Origin: CAZGYE01 sp964530165
GTDB lineage: Bacteria; Planctomycetota; Planctomycetia; Planctomycetales; Planctomycetaceae
Direction of reading: 5' to 3'
DNA length: 10,463 bases
Assembly (NCBI GenBank): GCA_964530165.1
Contig: CAZGYE010000210.1
Span: 1 to 10,463 of the forward strand
Shown here piece by piece: positions 1 through 6,139 of this stretch. Position 1 is the first letter of the stretch, and each line of letters starts with the position of its first letter. The notes beneath the pieces were generated by a model that was not told the origin of the DNA, did no database searches, and saw only the letters and a program-made list of their open reading frames with translations. Both the position numbers and the translations under genes were made by a program.

Positions 1-1148
1 AGCTCGACGTGGCCTTCCTGTACGACCTGCTCGGCGCGTCGCAGGAGCACAAGATCAAACCGAAGAAGTTTGCCCAGACCGACATCGACACCGTCATCGT
101 CGGACACACCAACGAGCCGGAATACCGCAAACTGCAGTCGAACGAGTTCATGGAGGCCTTGCGGGACCGGACGGTGAAGATCGACGTTCCTTACGTCACG
201 AGGCTCTCCGAAGAAATCAAGATCTACGAAAAGGATTACAACGCCAAGCGTGTCCGCGGGAAGCACATCGCCCCGCACACGCTGGACACGGCGGCGATGT
301 GGGCGGTGTTAACGCGGCTGGAAGAACCCCCCAACGCCGCCCTGACGCTCTTGCAGAAGCTGAAACTCTACAACGGCAAAACGCTGCCCGGATTCACGTC
401 CGACAACGTCACGCAGCTTCGAAAAGAGGCCAAGTCGGAGGGCATGCTCGGCATCTCGCCGCGCTACGTGCAGGACAAAATCTCCAATGCACTGGTCACC
501 AACACCGAGGCGACCAGCCTGAACCCGTTTATGGTGCTCAACGAGCTGGAAGCCGGTCTGAAGCACCATTCGCTCATTTCCAACGAAGAGATACGCGAAC
601 AATATCGGCAGCTCATTTCGGTCGTGAAGGAGGAATACACCGACATCGTCAAGAACGAAGTGCAGCGGGCCATCGCCGCCGACGAAGAAGCGCTGACGCG
701 GCTGTGCGGCAACTACATCGACAACGTCAAAGCCTACACCCAGAAAGAGAGAGTCAAAAACAAGTTCACCGGCGAAGACGAAGAGCCGGACGAGCGGCTG
801 ATGCGGTCCATCGAAGAACGCATCGACATCCACGAGACGCGCAAGGAAGACTTCCGCCGAGAAATCATGAACTACATCGGCGCGCTCTCCTTGGATGGGA
901 AAACTTTCGACTACCGCACGAACGAACGGCTGCAAAAAGCGCTGGAAATGAAGCTCTTCGAGGACCAAAAAGACACCATCAAGCTGACCAGCCTGGTTTC
1001 CAACGTCGTCGATGCCGACACGCAGGAGAAGATCGACATCGTCAAAGCGCGGTTGATTCGCAGCTGCGGTTACAACGAAGAATCGGCTACAGACGTCCTG
1101 CAGTACGTCGCCAGCATTTTCGCCCGCGGAGACGCCAAGGGCGAATAG
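1..1148 (+). CDS. prkA: PrkA family serine protein kinase, C-terminal part (5' end outside window)
   Basis: PrkA is a cytosolic serine kinase with an N-terminal AAA-like ATPase domain and a C-terminal kinase-related domain, linked to stress and sporulation responses. The window opens inside the gene: the first full codon is at base 3 and the GTG at 9 is internal, because the family signature already runs through it. About 381 codons are visible, somewhat over half of a usual 640-690 residue protein, so the Walker motifs are missing. Visible family motifs in order are GHTNEPEY (end of the AAA core), EALRDRTVKIDVPY with an Arg pair, the helical APHTLDTAAMWAVLTRLE segment, SEGMLGISPRYVQDKISNAL, and the acidic stretch FTGEDEEPDERLMRSIEE of the C-terminal domain. 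The stop is TAG at 1146-1148. DUF444 and spoVR genes follow on the same strand, the usual partners. Family assignment is firm; the substrate cannot be read from sequence. Confidence 0.95.
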   Translation, partial: LDVAFLYDLLGASQEHKIKPKKFAQTDIDTVIVGHTNEPEYRKLQSNEFMEALRDRTVKIDVPYVTRLSEEIKIYEKDYNAKRVRGKHIAPHTLDTAAMWAVLTRLEEPPNAALTLLQKLKLYNGKTLPGFTSDNVTQLRKEAKSEGMLGISPRYVQDKISNALVTNTEATSLNPFMVLNELEAGLKHHSLISNEEIREQYRQLISVVKEEYTDIVKNEVQRAIAADEEALTRLCGNYIDNVKAYTQKERVKNKFTGEDEEPDERLMRSIEERIDIHETRKEDFRREIMNYIGALSLDGKTFDYRTNERLQKALEMKLFEDQKDTIKLTSLVSNVVDADTQEKIDIVKARLIRSCGYNEESATDVLQYVASIFARGDAKGE

Positions 1149-1161
1149 ACGGCGATTCAAC

Positions 1162-1217
1162 GAGTTCCCGTGATTGCCCGGGGCAGCCGAACATCCGAGG
1201 GCAATCGCGGCGAACTC
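1162..1217. repeat. imperfect stem-loop just after prkA
   Basis: GAGTTC (1162-1167) pairs with GAACTC (1212-1217), and GATTGCCC (1172-1179) pairs with GGGCAATC (1199-1206). The result is a 14-bp two-part stem with a small internal loop and a 19-base terminal loop, starting 13 bases after the prkA stop. No T-run follows, so it is not a classical intrinsic terminator. It could protect the 3' end of prkA mRNA or reduce read-through into yeaH. Confidence 0.5.
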
Positions 1218-1232
1218 TCCGGACAGGCCCAA

Positions 1233-1258
1233 AACCCACGGGCGCAAGCTCGCGGGTT
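1233..1258. repeat. short imperfect palindrome with CAAG-containing loop
   Basis: AACCCACG (1233-1240) faces CGCGGGTT (1251-1258) with a single mismatch around a loop containing GCAAGC. It sits between two other palindromes in the prkA-yeaH gap. The tail differs from that of the GGTTTGG family found elsewhere in the window, so it is treated as separate. Confidence 0.4.
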
Positions 1259-1274
1259 GCTTCGGGGGAGACAA

Positions 1275-1330
1275 GGTAGGGTGGGCTGTGCCCACCACAA
1301 TGTATTTCGGCTGGCACAGCCCACCCTACC
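1275..1330. repeat. 18-bp perfect inverted repeat upstream of yeaH
   Basis: GGTAGGGTGGGCTGTGCC (1275-1292) is exactly complementary to 1313-1330, with a 20-base loop. Inside the left arm GTGGGC-TGT-GCCCAC is itself nearly palindromic, so two alternative folds are possible. It ends 38 bases before the yeaH start. The perfect arms suggest a recently inserted or constrained dispersed repeat. It could also act as a structured element in the operon transcript. Confidence 0.75.
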
Positions 1331-1368
1331 GTCGCTGAAGGAATGCGGAGGGAGGAGAAAAGACCAGC

Positions 1369-2475
1369 ATGGCCCGCAGCATCGATCGTGATCTCAGACG
1401 ATTCCAGCAGATTGTTCGCGGCAGGGTCCGCAAGAACCTGCGCAAGTACGTGACGCACGGTGAGATGATCGGGCGCAAGGGGCGGGAGATGGTCAGCATT
1501 CCGGTCCCCAACATCGACATTCCACACTTCCGTCACGGTCAAAAGGGTTCCGGCGGCACCGGCCAGGGCGACGGCGAGATCGGCCAGCCCATCGGCAGAG
1601 GAGAGAACGAAGGCGACGGACAGGGACAAGCGGGCGACCAGCCGGGCAGTCACATCCGCGAGGTTGAGGTCACGCTGGACGAGCTGGCCGAAATGCTCGG
1701 TGAAGAGCTCGAACTGCCCAACATCGAACCCAAAGGCAAGGACACCATCAGAAGCAAAAAGGATCGTTACACCACGGTCCGCCAAACCGGACCCAATTCG
1801 CTCAGGCACTTCAAACGGACTTACAAACGGGCGCTGAGGCGGCAAATCGCCTCCAACAACTACGATCCGCAGCGGCCGGTCATCATTCCCACCCACGAAG
1901 ACGAGCGCTACCGCTCGTGGAAGACGGTGCCCGACTTCGAAGCCAACGCGGCGATCCTCTACATCATGGACGTCTCCGGTTCGATGACCGACGACCAGAA
2001 GGAAATTGTGCGGATCGAATCGTTTTGGATCAACACCTGGCTCAAGAAGCAATACGACGGCGTACAGACGCGGTACGTCGTCCACGACGCCGTCGCGCAC
2101 GAGGTCGACGAAGATACGTTTTACCGCACCCGAGAGAGCGGCGGGACGCGGATCTCATCGGCCTACAACGTCGCCGCTCACATCGTCGAGCGGGACTTTC
2201 CCCCCGACCAGTGGAACATCTACTGCTTCCAGTTCTCCGACGGCGACAACTGGGGCGAAGACAACGACGGCTGCCTGCAAGTGCTCATCGACAAGCTGCT
2301 GCCCGTCTCGAACCTGTTCTGTTACGGCCAGGTGGAAAGCCCGTATGGCTCCGGCGACTTCATCCGCGAACTGCGAAAAATCAACGACGACTGGGAAAAT
2401 CTGATCCTCTCCGAGATCGACAGCAAAGACGCCATTTACGACTCAATCAAGGAGTTCCTGAGAACCGGACGATAG
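1369..2475 (+). CDS. yeaH: DUF444 / YeaH-YhbH family protein with VWA-like metal site
   Basis: This is a cytosolic protein of 368 residues, a normal length for the DUF444 family, which is nearly always encoded next to prkA. The N-terminus is basic (MARSIDRDLRRFQQIV), followed by a Gly/Gln/Asp-rich linker at about residues 58-95. The C-terminal half is VWA-like: DVSGSM at 201-206 gives the MIDAS DxSxS (D201, S203, S205), with T260 in SGGTRISSAYN and D291 in FSDGDNW as the likely further MIDAS ligands. Start ATG 1369 is chosen because a purine-rich GGAGGGAGGAG stretch (1348-1357) lies upstream and the family N-terminus begins here. The gene follows prkA by 220 bases and precedes spoVR by 164 bases. 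In E. coli yeaG (prkA) and yeaH form one operon, with a reported role in nitrogen starvation. The biochemical role of the metal site here is inferred, not shown. Confidence 0.93.
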   Translation: MARSIDRDLRRFQQIVRGRVRKNLRKYVTHGEMIGRKGREMVSIPVPNIDIPHFRHGQKGSGGTGQGDGEIGQPIGRGENEGDGQGQAGDQPGSHIREVEVTLDELAEMLGEELELPNIEPKGKDTIRSKKDRYTTVRQTGPNSLRHFKRTYKRALRRQIASNNYDPQRPVIIPTHEDERYRSWKTVPDFEANAAILYIMDVSGSMTDDQKEIVRIESFWINTWLKKQYDGVQTRYVVHDAVAHEVDEDTFYRTRESGGTRISSAYNVAAHIVERDFPPDQWNIYCFQFSDGDNWGEDNDGCLQVLIDKLLPVSNLFCYGQVESPYGSGDFIRELRKINDDWENLILSEIDSKDAIYDSIKEFLRTGR

Positions 2476-2481
2476 GTGTTT

Positions 2482-2530
2482 CCCAAGCCGACCGCTTGCG
2501 GTCGGTCCCGACGCCAACGCGTCGGTTTGG
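2482..2530. repeat. palindromic hairpin-tail element, inverted pair upstream of spoVR
   Basis: The left half has tail CCCAAG followed by hairpin CCGACCG-CTTG-CGGTCGG (2488-2505). Only three bases later the right half has hairpin CGACGC-CAAC-GCGTCG (2509-2524) and tail GTTTGG. It is a compact version of the 71-74 bp elements at 4228, 5962 and 9371. It begins seven bases after the yeaH stop and runs directly into the tandem array. Confidence 0.8.
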
Positions 2531-2620
2531 AGTGTTCGCGACAGCGAGCTGTCGGTTTGGAGTGTTCGCGACGGCGAGCTGTCGGTTTGGAGTGTTCGCG
2601 ACAGCGAGCTGTCGGTTTGG
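2531..2620 (+). repeat. three tandem 30-bp hairpin-tail units
   Basis: Three direct copies of a 30-base unit run from 2531 to 2620. Each has linker AGTGTTCG, a hairpin of the form CGACAG-CGAG-CTGTCG, and tail GTTTGG. Hairpins are at 2539-2554, 2569-2584 and 2599-2614. The copies are identical except that the second has CGACGG, which turns one A-T pair into a G.T wobble. The array ends six bases before the spoVR ribosome binding site, so the spoVR leader would carry a row of hairpins. It is not CRISPR: there are no spacers. Confidence 0.9.
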
Positions 2621-2626
2621 GGACAA

Positions 2627-2632
2627 AGAGGA
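2627..2632 (+). promoter_or_regulatory. ribosome binding site that fixes the spoVR start
   Basis: AGAGGA lies seven bases upstream of ATG 2640. The reading frame is open far upstream, through the repeat array and into yeaH, so this site together with the family N-terminus decides the start. Confidence 0.7.
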
Positions 2633-2639
2633 CACGCAC

Positions 2640-4169
2640 ATGATTGTCAGTACGCACCGCCCGCTGCCGGCGGACATTCGAGACGTTCAAGCCGAGATGG
2701 AGGAGTACGCGCGGTCCTACGGTCTGGACTTCTTCGACACCATCTTCGAGATGGTCGACTATGAAGAGATGTGCATGCTGGCCTCGTTCGGCGGCTTCCC
2801 GCAGCGGTATCCCCATTGGCAGTTCGGCGCCCAGTTCGACGAGCAGATGAAAGGGTATTCCTACGGTCTGCAGAAGATCTACGAGATGGTGATCAACACC
2901 GATCCCTGTTATGCCTATCTGCTGCGGGCCAACGCCATGACCGATCAAAAACTGGTCATCGCGCACGTTTACGGACACTGCGACTTCTTCAAGAACAACG
3001 CCTGGTTCGCGCACACCAACCGCAGGATGCTCGACCAAATGGCCAATCACGCGGCCCACATCAACCGCTACATCGACCGGCACGGCTACGAGTCGGTGGA
3101 GGAGTTCATCGACGCTTGTCTGTCAATTGAAGATTTGATCGACCCCCATTCGCCGTACATCAAGCGAACCGGAGAATCCGACACGTCGCCCACCGGCCAG
3201 CTGTCCTCGCGGGAAAGCGACCAGGACCCCGAAAAGAGAACCGGCAAGTTCCCCTCGAAGAAATACATGGACCCATTCATCAATCCGCCCGAACTCTTGG
3301 AGGAAGAGTCGCGAGAGCGCGAGAGGAAATCGCAGGAAAAAGAAGAGAACCGATCGTTCCCGGACGAACCGCAGCGCGACGTGTTGCTGTTCCTGCTGGA
3401 AAACGCGCCGCTGAAGGATTGGCAGCACGACGTCCTCTCGATCATTCGCGACGAGGCCTATTACTTCGCCCCGCAGGGGCAGACGAAAATCATGAACGAA
3501 GGTTGGGCCAGCTATTGGCACTCGACCATCATGACCCGCCACGGACTCAACGATTCCGATCTGATCGATTATGCCGATCATCATAGCGGCACCATGGCCA
3601 CCAGCGCGCATCGGCTGAATCCTTACAAACTGGGTCTCGAACTGTTCAAGGACATTGAAGAACGCTGGAACAAGGGACGCTTCGGCCCCGAATATGACGA
3701 CTGCGACGACATCCACGAAAGAGAGAATTGGGACAAGCAACTGGGACTCGGCCGCGACAAAATTTTCGACGTCCGCCGAATTCACAACGATGTGACCTTC
3801 ATCGACACCTTTCTCACCGCCGAATTCTGCATGAAACACAAGTTGTTCTCCTTCCAGTACAACGAGGCCACCGAATACTACGAGATCGCCTCCCGCGAAT
3901 TCCAAAAGATCAAGAAGCAATTGCTGAACAGCCTGACAAACCATGGGCGCCCGTTTATTTCCGTGATCGACGGCAACTACCGCAACCGCGGTGAGCTATA
4001 CTTGTCTCACGGATATCGGGGAGTTGAGCTGAAGCTCGACTACGCTCGCGACACACTGGCGAATCTCCAAAAACTGTGGTCGCGGCCCACTCACATCGAG
4101 ACGATTGTCGACGACGAACCGACCATCCTCTCCTACGATGGCTCGGCTCACGAAATGAAGCCCAAGTAA
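2640..4169 (+). CDS. spoVR: SpoVR family protein
   Basis: SpoVR/YcgB proteins are cytosolic, of unknown biochemical activity, named from a Bacillus cortex-formation gene and often encoded with prkA and yeaH. This copy has 509 residues, matching E. coli YcgB (about 510). Landmarks are YGLDFFDTIFEMVDYEEM near residues 30-47, HVYGHCDFFKNN at 109-120 with H109 and H113, and MNEGWASYWH at 285-294 with E287 and H294. The His/Glu-rich motifs would suit a metal site, but that is inference. A charged linker at about 180-240, rich in Glu, Arg and Ser, separates the two halves. Start ATG 2640 is chosen because AGAGGA lies seven bases upstream and MIVSTHRPLPADIRDVQ fits a family start; the extension upstream is in the wrong frame of yeaH. 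A hairpin array immediately precedes the binding site and may influence translation or mRNA stability. Confidence 0.95.
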   Translation: MIVSTHRPLPADIRDVQAEMEEYARSYGLDFFDTIFEMVDYEEMCMLASFGGFPQRYPHWQFGAQFDEQMKGYSYGLQKIYEMVINTDPCYAYLLRANAMTDQKLVIAHVYGHCDFFKNNAWFAHTNRRMLDQMANHAAHINRYIDRHGYESVEEFIDACLSIEDLIDPHSPYIKRTGESDTSPTGQLSSRESDQDPEKRTGKFPSKKYMDPFINPPELLEEESRERERKSQEKEENRSFPDEPQRDVLLFLLENAPLKDWQHDVLSIIRDEAYYFAPQGQTKIMNEGWASYWHSTIMTRHGLNDSDLIDYADHHSGTMATSAHRLNPYKLGLELFKDIEERWNKGRFGPEYDDCDDIHERENWDKQLGLGRDKIFDVRRIHNDVTFIDTFLTAEFCMKHKLFSFQYNEATEYYEIASREFQKIKKQLLNSLTNHGRPFISVIDGNYRNRGELYLSHGYRGVELKLDYARDTLANLQKLWSRPTHIETIVDDEPTILSYDGSAHEMKPK

Positions 4170-4227
4170 CCGATGGGCGAACAAGCCCAGCCTCACAGAA
4201 TCCTCTAACCCGGTTGATTCGTAGAAA

Positions 4228-4301
4228 CCCAAACCGACGACTTGTCGTCGCTGGGTGTGCCATGCAACCAGTGGATTGCGACAACAAGTTGTCGGTTTGG
4301 G
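4228..4301. repeat. 74-bp palindromic hairpin-tail element (copy 1)
   Basis: The ends are CCCAAACC and GGTTTGGG. The left hairpin is CGACGACTTGTCGTCG (4235-4250), the right one CGACAACAAGTTGTCG (4279-4294), with a 28-base spacer. When one copy is reverse-complemented, both arms match those of the element at 5962-6035 exactly, while the spacers match at 18 of 28 positions. It lies 58 bases after the spoVR stop. No coding sequence overlaps it. Confidence 0.9.
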
Positions 4302-4350
4302 TGCCACAAAGACAGCCTCGGAATCATTCGGACTCATGCACGTTGACTGA

Positions 4351-4395
4351 CCACCCGCTTGCCGTACCAGCAACATTGGTCTGGCAAACGGTGGG
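4351..4395. repeat. imperfect stem-loop before the 167-residue gene
   Basis: CCACC-C-G-C-TTGCC (4351-4363) faces GGCAA-A-C-GGTGG (4383-4394) with one bulge and one mismatch. A nested ACCA (4366-4369) pairs with TGGT (4377-4380). The right arm overlaps the possible -35 box of the next gene, so it could be an operator or simply a repeat relic. No family was recognised. Confidence 0.4.
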
Positions 4396-4411
4396 TCGCT
4401 GCAAGTACAAT
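4382..4411 (+). promoter_or_regulatory. possible sigma-70-like promoter
   Basis: TACAAT at 4406-4411 is a good -10 match. TGGCAA at 4382-4387 is a weak -35, with an 18-base spacer. It would give a leader of roughly 30 bases for the gene starting at 4450. The -35 match is poor, so this is tentative. Confidence 0.3.
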
Positions 4412-4449
4412 ATAGAGGATATGGGGCAGGAGTAGAAATAGGGGGATTA

Positions 4450-4953
4450 ATGATGAGCCTCAGCAACCAGATGGCCTCCGAACTGAAGAAGCTGATCGGC
4501 TTCTCCGCCGCCGATCCCCAAACCGTCATGCTCTCGGGGCCGAATCAGGTCGATCTGGCCGTCGAGCTGACAGCCGTCGACACCATGAGCTGTTCGTTCC
4601 GCGAGATCCGCATCAACGTGCCGGCGCTCGTCGACGCAGAAACCGACACTTTGAAAAAATGGGCCGAGGCGCTCTGCAGCCGGGTGACCTATCTGCTGGA
4701 AAACATCGGCCCGCTGGAAATCGATTCCGCTGCCGGTCAGGTGCTGATTCGCTCGACGCCTCCGCACCAACAATCGGGCGTGACCACCTTCTACGAAATC
4801 GTGCTCGCGTCGCACGCGGACGGCAATTTTTCGCTCTTGCGCTTCCGCTCCGAGCAAGGCCAACCGGGCCGTCGGCAGGTCGATCTGCAAACCACCCACG
4901 AGTTGCTCGAGAAACTCGTCGATGATCTCGTCGACACGATTCCGCAAGACTAG
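4450..4953 (+). CDS. conserved-type hypothetical protein, 167 residues
   Basis: I do not recognise this protein. It is soluble and acidic, with no signal peptide or membrane segment. An N-terminal helix (NQMASELKKLIGF) is followed by alternating strands and helices: VDLAVELTAVDTMSCSFREI, a helix WAEALCSRVTYLLENIG near residues 76-92, strand LEIDSAAGQVLIRS, strand TTFYEIVLAS, FSLLRFRSE, and an acidic C-terminal helix HELLEKLVDDLVDTIP. This suggests a small alpha/beta domain. Two adjacent ATG codons (4450 and 4453) are possible starts; GGGGGA (4441-4446) lies a few bases upstream. Codon use and the GC-rich third position are like the neighbours, which supports a real gene. It has its own possible promoter, so it may be separate from the prkA-yeaH-spoVR module. 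It converges on the creatininase gene, with a three-stem palindrome between the two ends. Confidence 0.8.
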   Translation: MMSLSNQMASELKKLIGFSAADPQTVMLSGPNQVDLAVELTAVDTMSCSFREIRINVPALVDAETDTLKKWAEALCSRVTYLLENIGPLEIDSAAGQVLIRSTPPHQQSGVTTFYEIVLASHADGNFSLLRFRSEQGQPGRRQVDLQTTHELLEKLVDDLVDTIPQD

Positions 4954-5011
4954 GCGAGCGGGGGACGTGAGTCCCCTGTTCGCACCAGCGGGCTGACACC
5001 CGCCGCTCGCC
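4953..5011. repeat. three-stem (three-way junction) palindrome between convergent genes
   Basis: The outer stem is GGCGAGCG (4953-4960) with CGCTCGCC (5004-5011). Inside it are two hairpins: GGGGAC-GTGA-GTCCCC (4961-4976) and GCGGG-CTGACA-CCCGC (4988-5003). Nearly all bases pair, leaving 11 unpaired between the inner hairpins. It starts on the last base of the upstream stop codon and ends 23 bases from the stop of the creatininase gene. It may serve both convergent genes as a transcription end or mRNA 3' cap. No U-tract follows. Confidence 0.75.
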
Positions 5012-5034
5012 AGTTCGCTTGTCTTCGTCGTCCG

Positions 5035-5916
5035 TCACGATTCGCTCACATCTCGCCCGCCCCACGGGATGGGCATGCTCGGCGCACTCTTCTGGTGCCG
5101 GCGCCGTTTGTCTTTCGGGCGCTTTTGGAAGTAGTCGACGAAGCGGCACAACTGCTTGACCGCCTCGTTGTAGGCCCGTTCGCCTTTCTCTTTGGTCGCT
5201 TTTTCCGCATCGCCCAGCACGCCGGTTTCCGAGTAGCCGCTCGTCCACGAGACGATGGTCGCCGGTCCGCTGCCGAGCAGGTCGACCCAGTTGAAGGGGT
5301 TGTCTTCGTCGTTGAAGGAGATGGTGCCGCTCTTGATCTTGTCCTTCCGCACGTCGTCCTCGCACAAGTAGAGATACATCGAAGTCTCCAGCTCGCAGGC
5401 GTGAGAGCAGCCGCCGGGAAACTTGCTCTCGCGCCAGCTCGGCAGGAACTCCTTATCGACGGTCAGCAGGTTCCACCAGCCAACCAGCACGCACTCGGCG
5501 TCGGTCTCCAGATTGGTGCGCCGTGCGGCCAAATCGAGGTTGGGCATGTTCGAGCCGTGTCCGTTGAGCAGGATGATCTTCTTGAACCCGTGATACGCCA
5601 GCGACTTCGTCACATCGAGCACCTGGCGGATGAACGTCTCGAAGTGTACGTTGATCGTGCCGGGAAAATCCATCACGTGCCCGGTGTATCCGTAGCTGAT
5701 GGGCGGCAGTACCAGAATCTTGTCGGCCAACTGCCGCCCGGTCCCGCGGGCCACGCCGCCCGGACAGACCAGATCGACGTCCAGCGGCAAATGAGGTCCG
5801 TGTTGCTCGACCGCCCCGCAGGGAACGATGCAGACCTTGTTCATCTCGATGGCGTCGTTGATCTCCGGCCAGGTCAATTTCTCGTAACGATACTCGGTCG
5901 CGGCACGGCTGGTCAT
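5035..5916 (-). CDS. creatininase family protein (metal-dependent amidohydrolase)
   Basis: The family includes creatininase and other binuclear-metal enzymes that hydrolyse cyclic amides or related C-N bonds; the substrate here is unknown. The protein has 293 residues, slightly longer than typical (about 240-260). Motifs are GAVEQHGPHLPLDVDL at 34-49 with E37, H39 and D48 as likely metal ligands, LNGHGSN at 117-123 with H120, and SHACELETSMY at 171-181 with E175. These match the positions of the metal-binding E, H, D, H and E residues known in creatininases. No signal peptide is visible, so it is cytosolic. The tail after about residue 265 is basic (KRPKDKRRR). Start ATG 5914-5916 is chosen because GAGGAG lies four bases upstream; the longer open frame to 6021 runs through a repeat. 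It lies 223 bases downstream of the dehydrogenase on the same strand, so co-transcription is possible. Confidence 0.9.
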   Translation of the reverse strand: MTSRAATEYRYEKLTWPEINDAIEMNKVCIVPCGAVEQHGPHLPLDVDLVCPGGVARGTGRQLADKILVLPPISYGYTGHVMDFPGTINVHFETFIRQVLDVTKSLAYHGFKKIILLNGHGSNMPNLDLAARRTNLETDAECVLVGWWNLLTVDKEFLPSWRESKFPGGCSHACELETSMYLYLCEDDVRKDKIKSGTISFNDEDNPFNWVDLLGSGPATIVSWTSGYSETGVLGDAEKATKEKGERAYNEAVKQLCRFVDYFQKRPKDKRRRHQKSAPSMPIPWGGRDVSES

Positions 5917-5920
5917 GGCT

Positions 5921-5926
5921 CTCCTC
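5921..5926 (-). promoter_or_regulatory. ribosome binding site fixing the creatininase start
   Basis: On the minus strand GAGGAG is followed by AGCC and the ATG at 5916. It supports this start over an in-frame ATG at 6021, whose extension would translate the palindromic element. Confidence 0.75.
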
Positions 5927-5961
5927 GTTAGTCTGGATTGTTTGGGGCTGTCGTCGTCGTG

Positions 5962-6035
5962 CCCAAACCGACAACTTGTTGTCGAAATCCGCCAATTCGA
6001 CGGCACAAGCAGCGACGACAAGTCGTCGGTTTGGG
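5962..6035. repeat. 74-bp palindromic hairpin-tail element (copy 2, opposite orientation)
   Basis: The ends are CCCAAACC and GGTTTGGG, the left hairpin is CGACAACTTGTTGTCG (5969-5984) and the right CGACGACAAGTCGTCG (6013-6028), with a 28-base spacer. Its reverse complement equals the element at 4228-4301 in both arms; all ten differences lie in the spacer. A further GTTTGGGG at 5940-5947 may be a relic of a third half-site. It sits 46 bases upstream of the creatininase start codon. Confidence 0.9.
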
Positions 6036-6077
6036 TTCTTTGCAGGTTGCATCGTTGAGTTCCAGAGTGCGGAGCGA

Positions 6078-6105
6078 TCAGCTTTCAGCGGTCAGCCATC
6101 AGCGG
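6078..6105. repeat. four tandem heptamers (NTCAGCN)
   Basis: The stretch reads ATCAGCT, TTCAGCG, GTCAGCC, ATCAGCG, four seven-base units sharing TCAGC. It lies in the gap between the dehydrogenase stop (6140) and the element at 5962. No gene overlaps it on either strand. Short heptamer repeats of this kind are dispersed in some bacterial genomes; whether it recurs elsewhere here is not visible. Confidence 0.5.
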
Positions 6106-6139
6106 GGTCGCTTTGCTTCACCACGGCTACGCACAGAGG

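Noticed and set aside
309..1298. 329-codon open frame on the minus strand over prkA
   Set aside because: It is antisense to a firm prkA match, has no family motif, and reflects the GC-rich third codon positions of prkA.
2521..2620. CRISPR array
   Set aside because: The 30-bp units are directly adjacent, with no unique spacers and no cas genes; each unit is a hairpin plus tail.
1917..2639. Upstream extension of spoVR
   Set aside because: The frame is open through yeaH and the repeat array, but yeaH is the real gene there and the binding site plus family N-terminus place the start at 2640.
5095..5931. 278-codon open frame on the plus strand over the creatininase gene
   Set aside because: The opposite strand carries all creatininase motifs and a GAGGAG binding site; this frame shows no recognisable protein.
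5917..6021. 35-residue extension of the creatininase
   Set aside because: It would translate part of a palindromic element and lacks a binding site, while the ATG at 5916 has a strong one.
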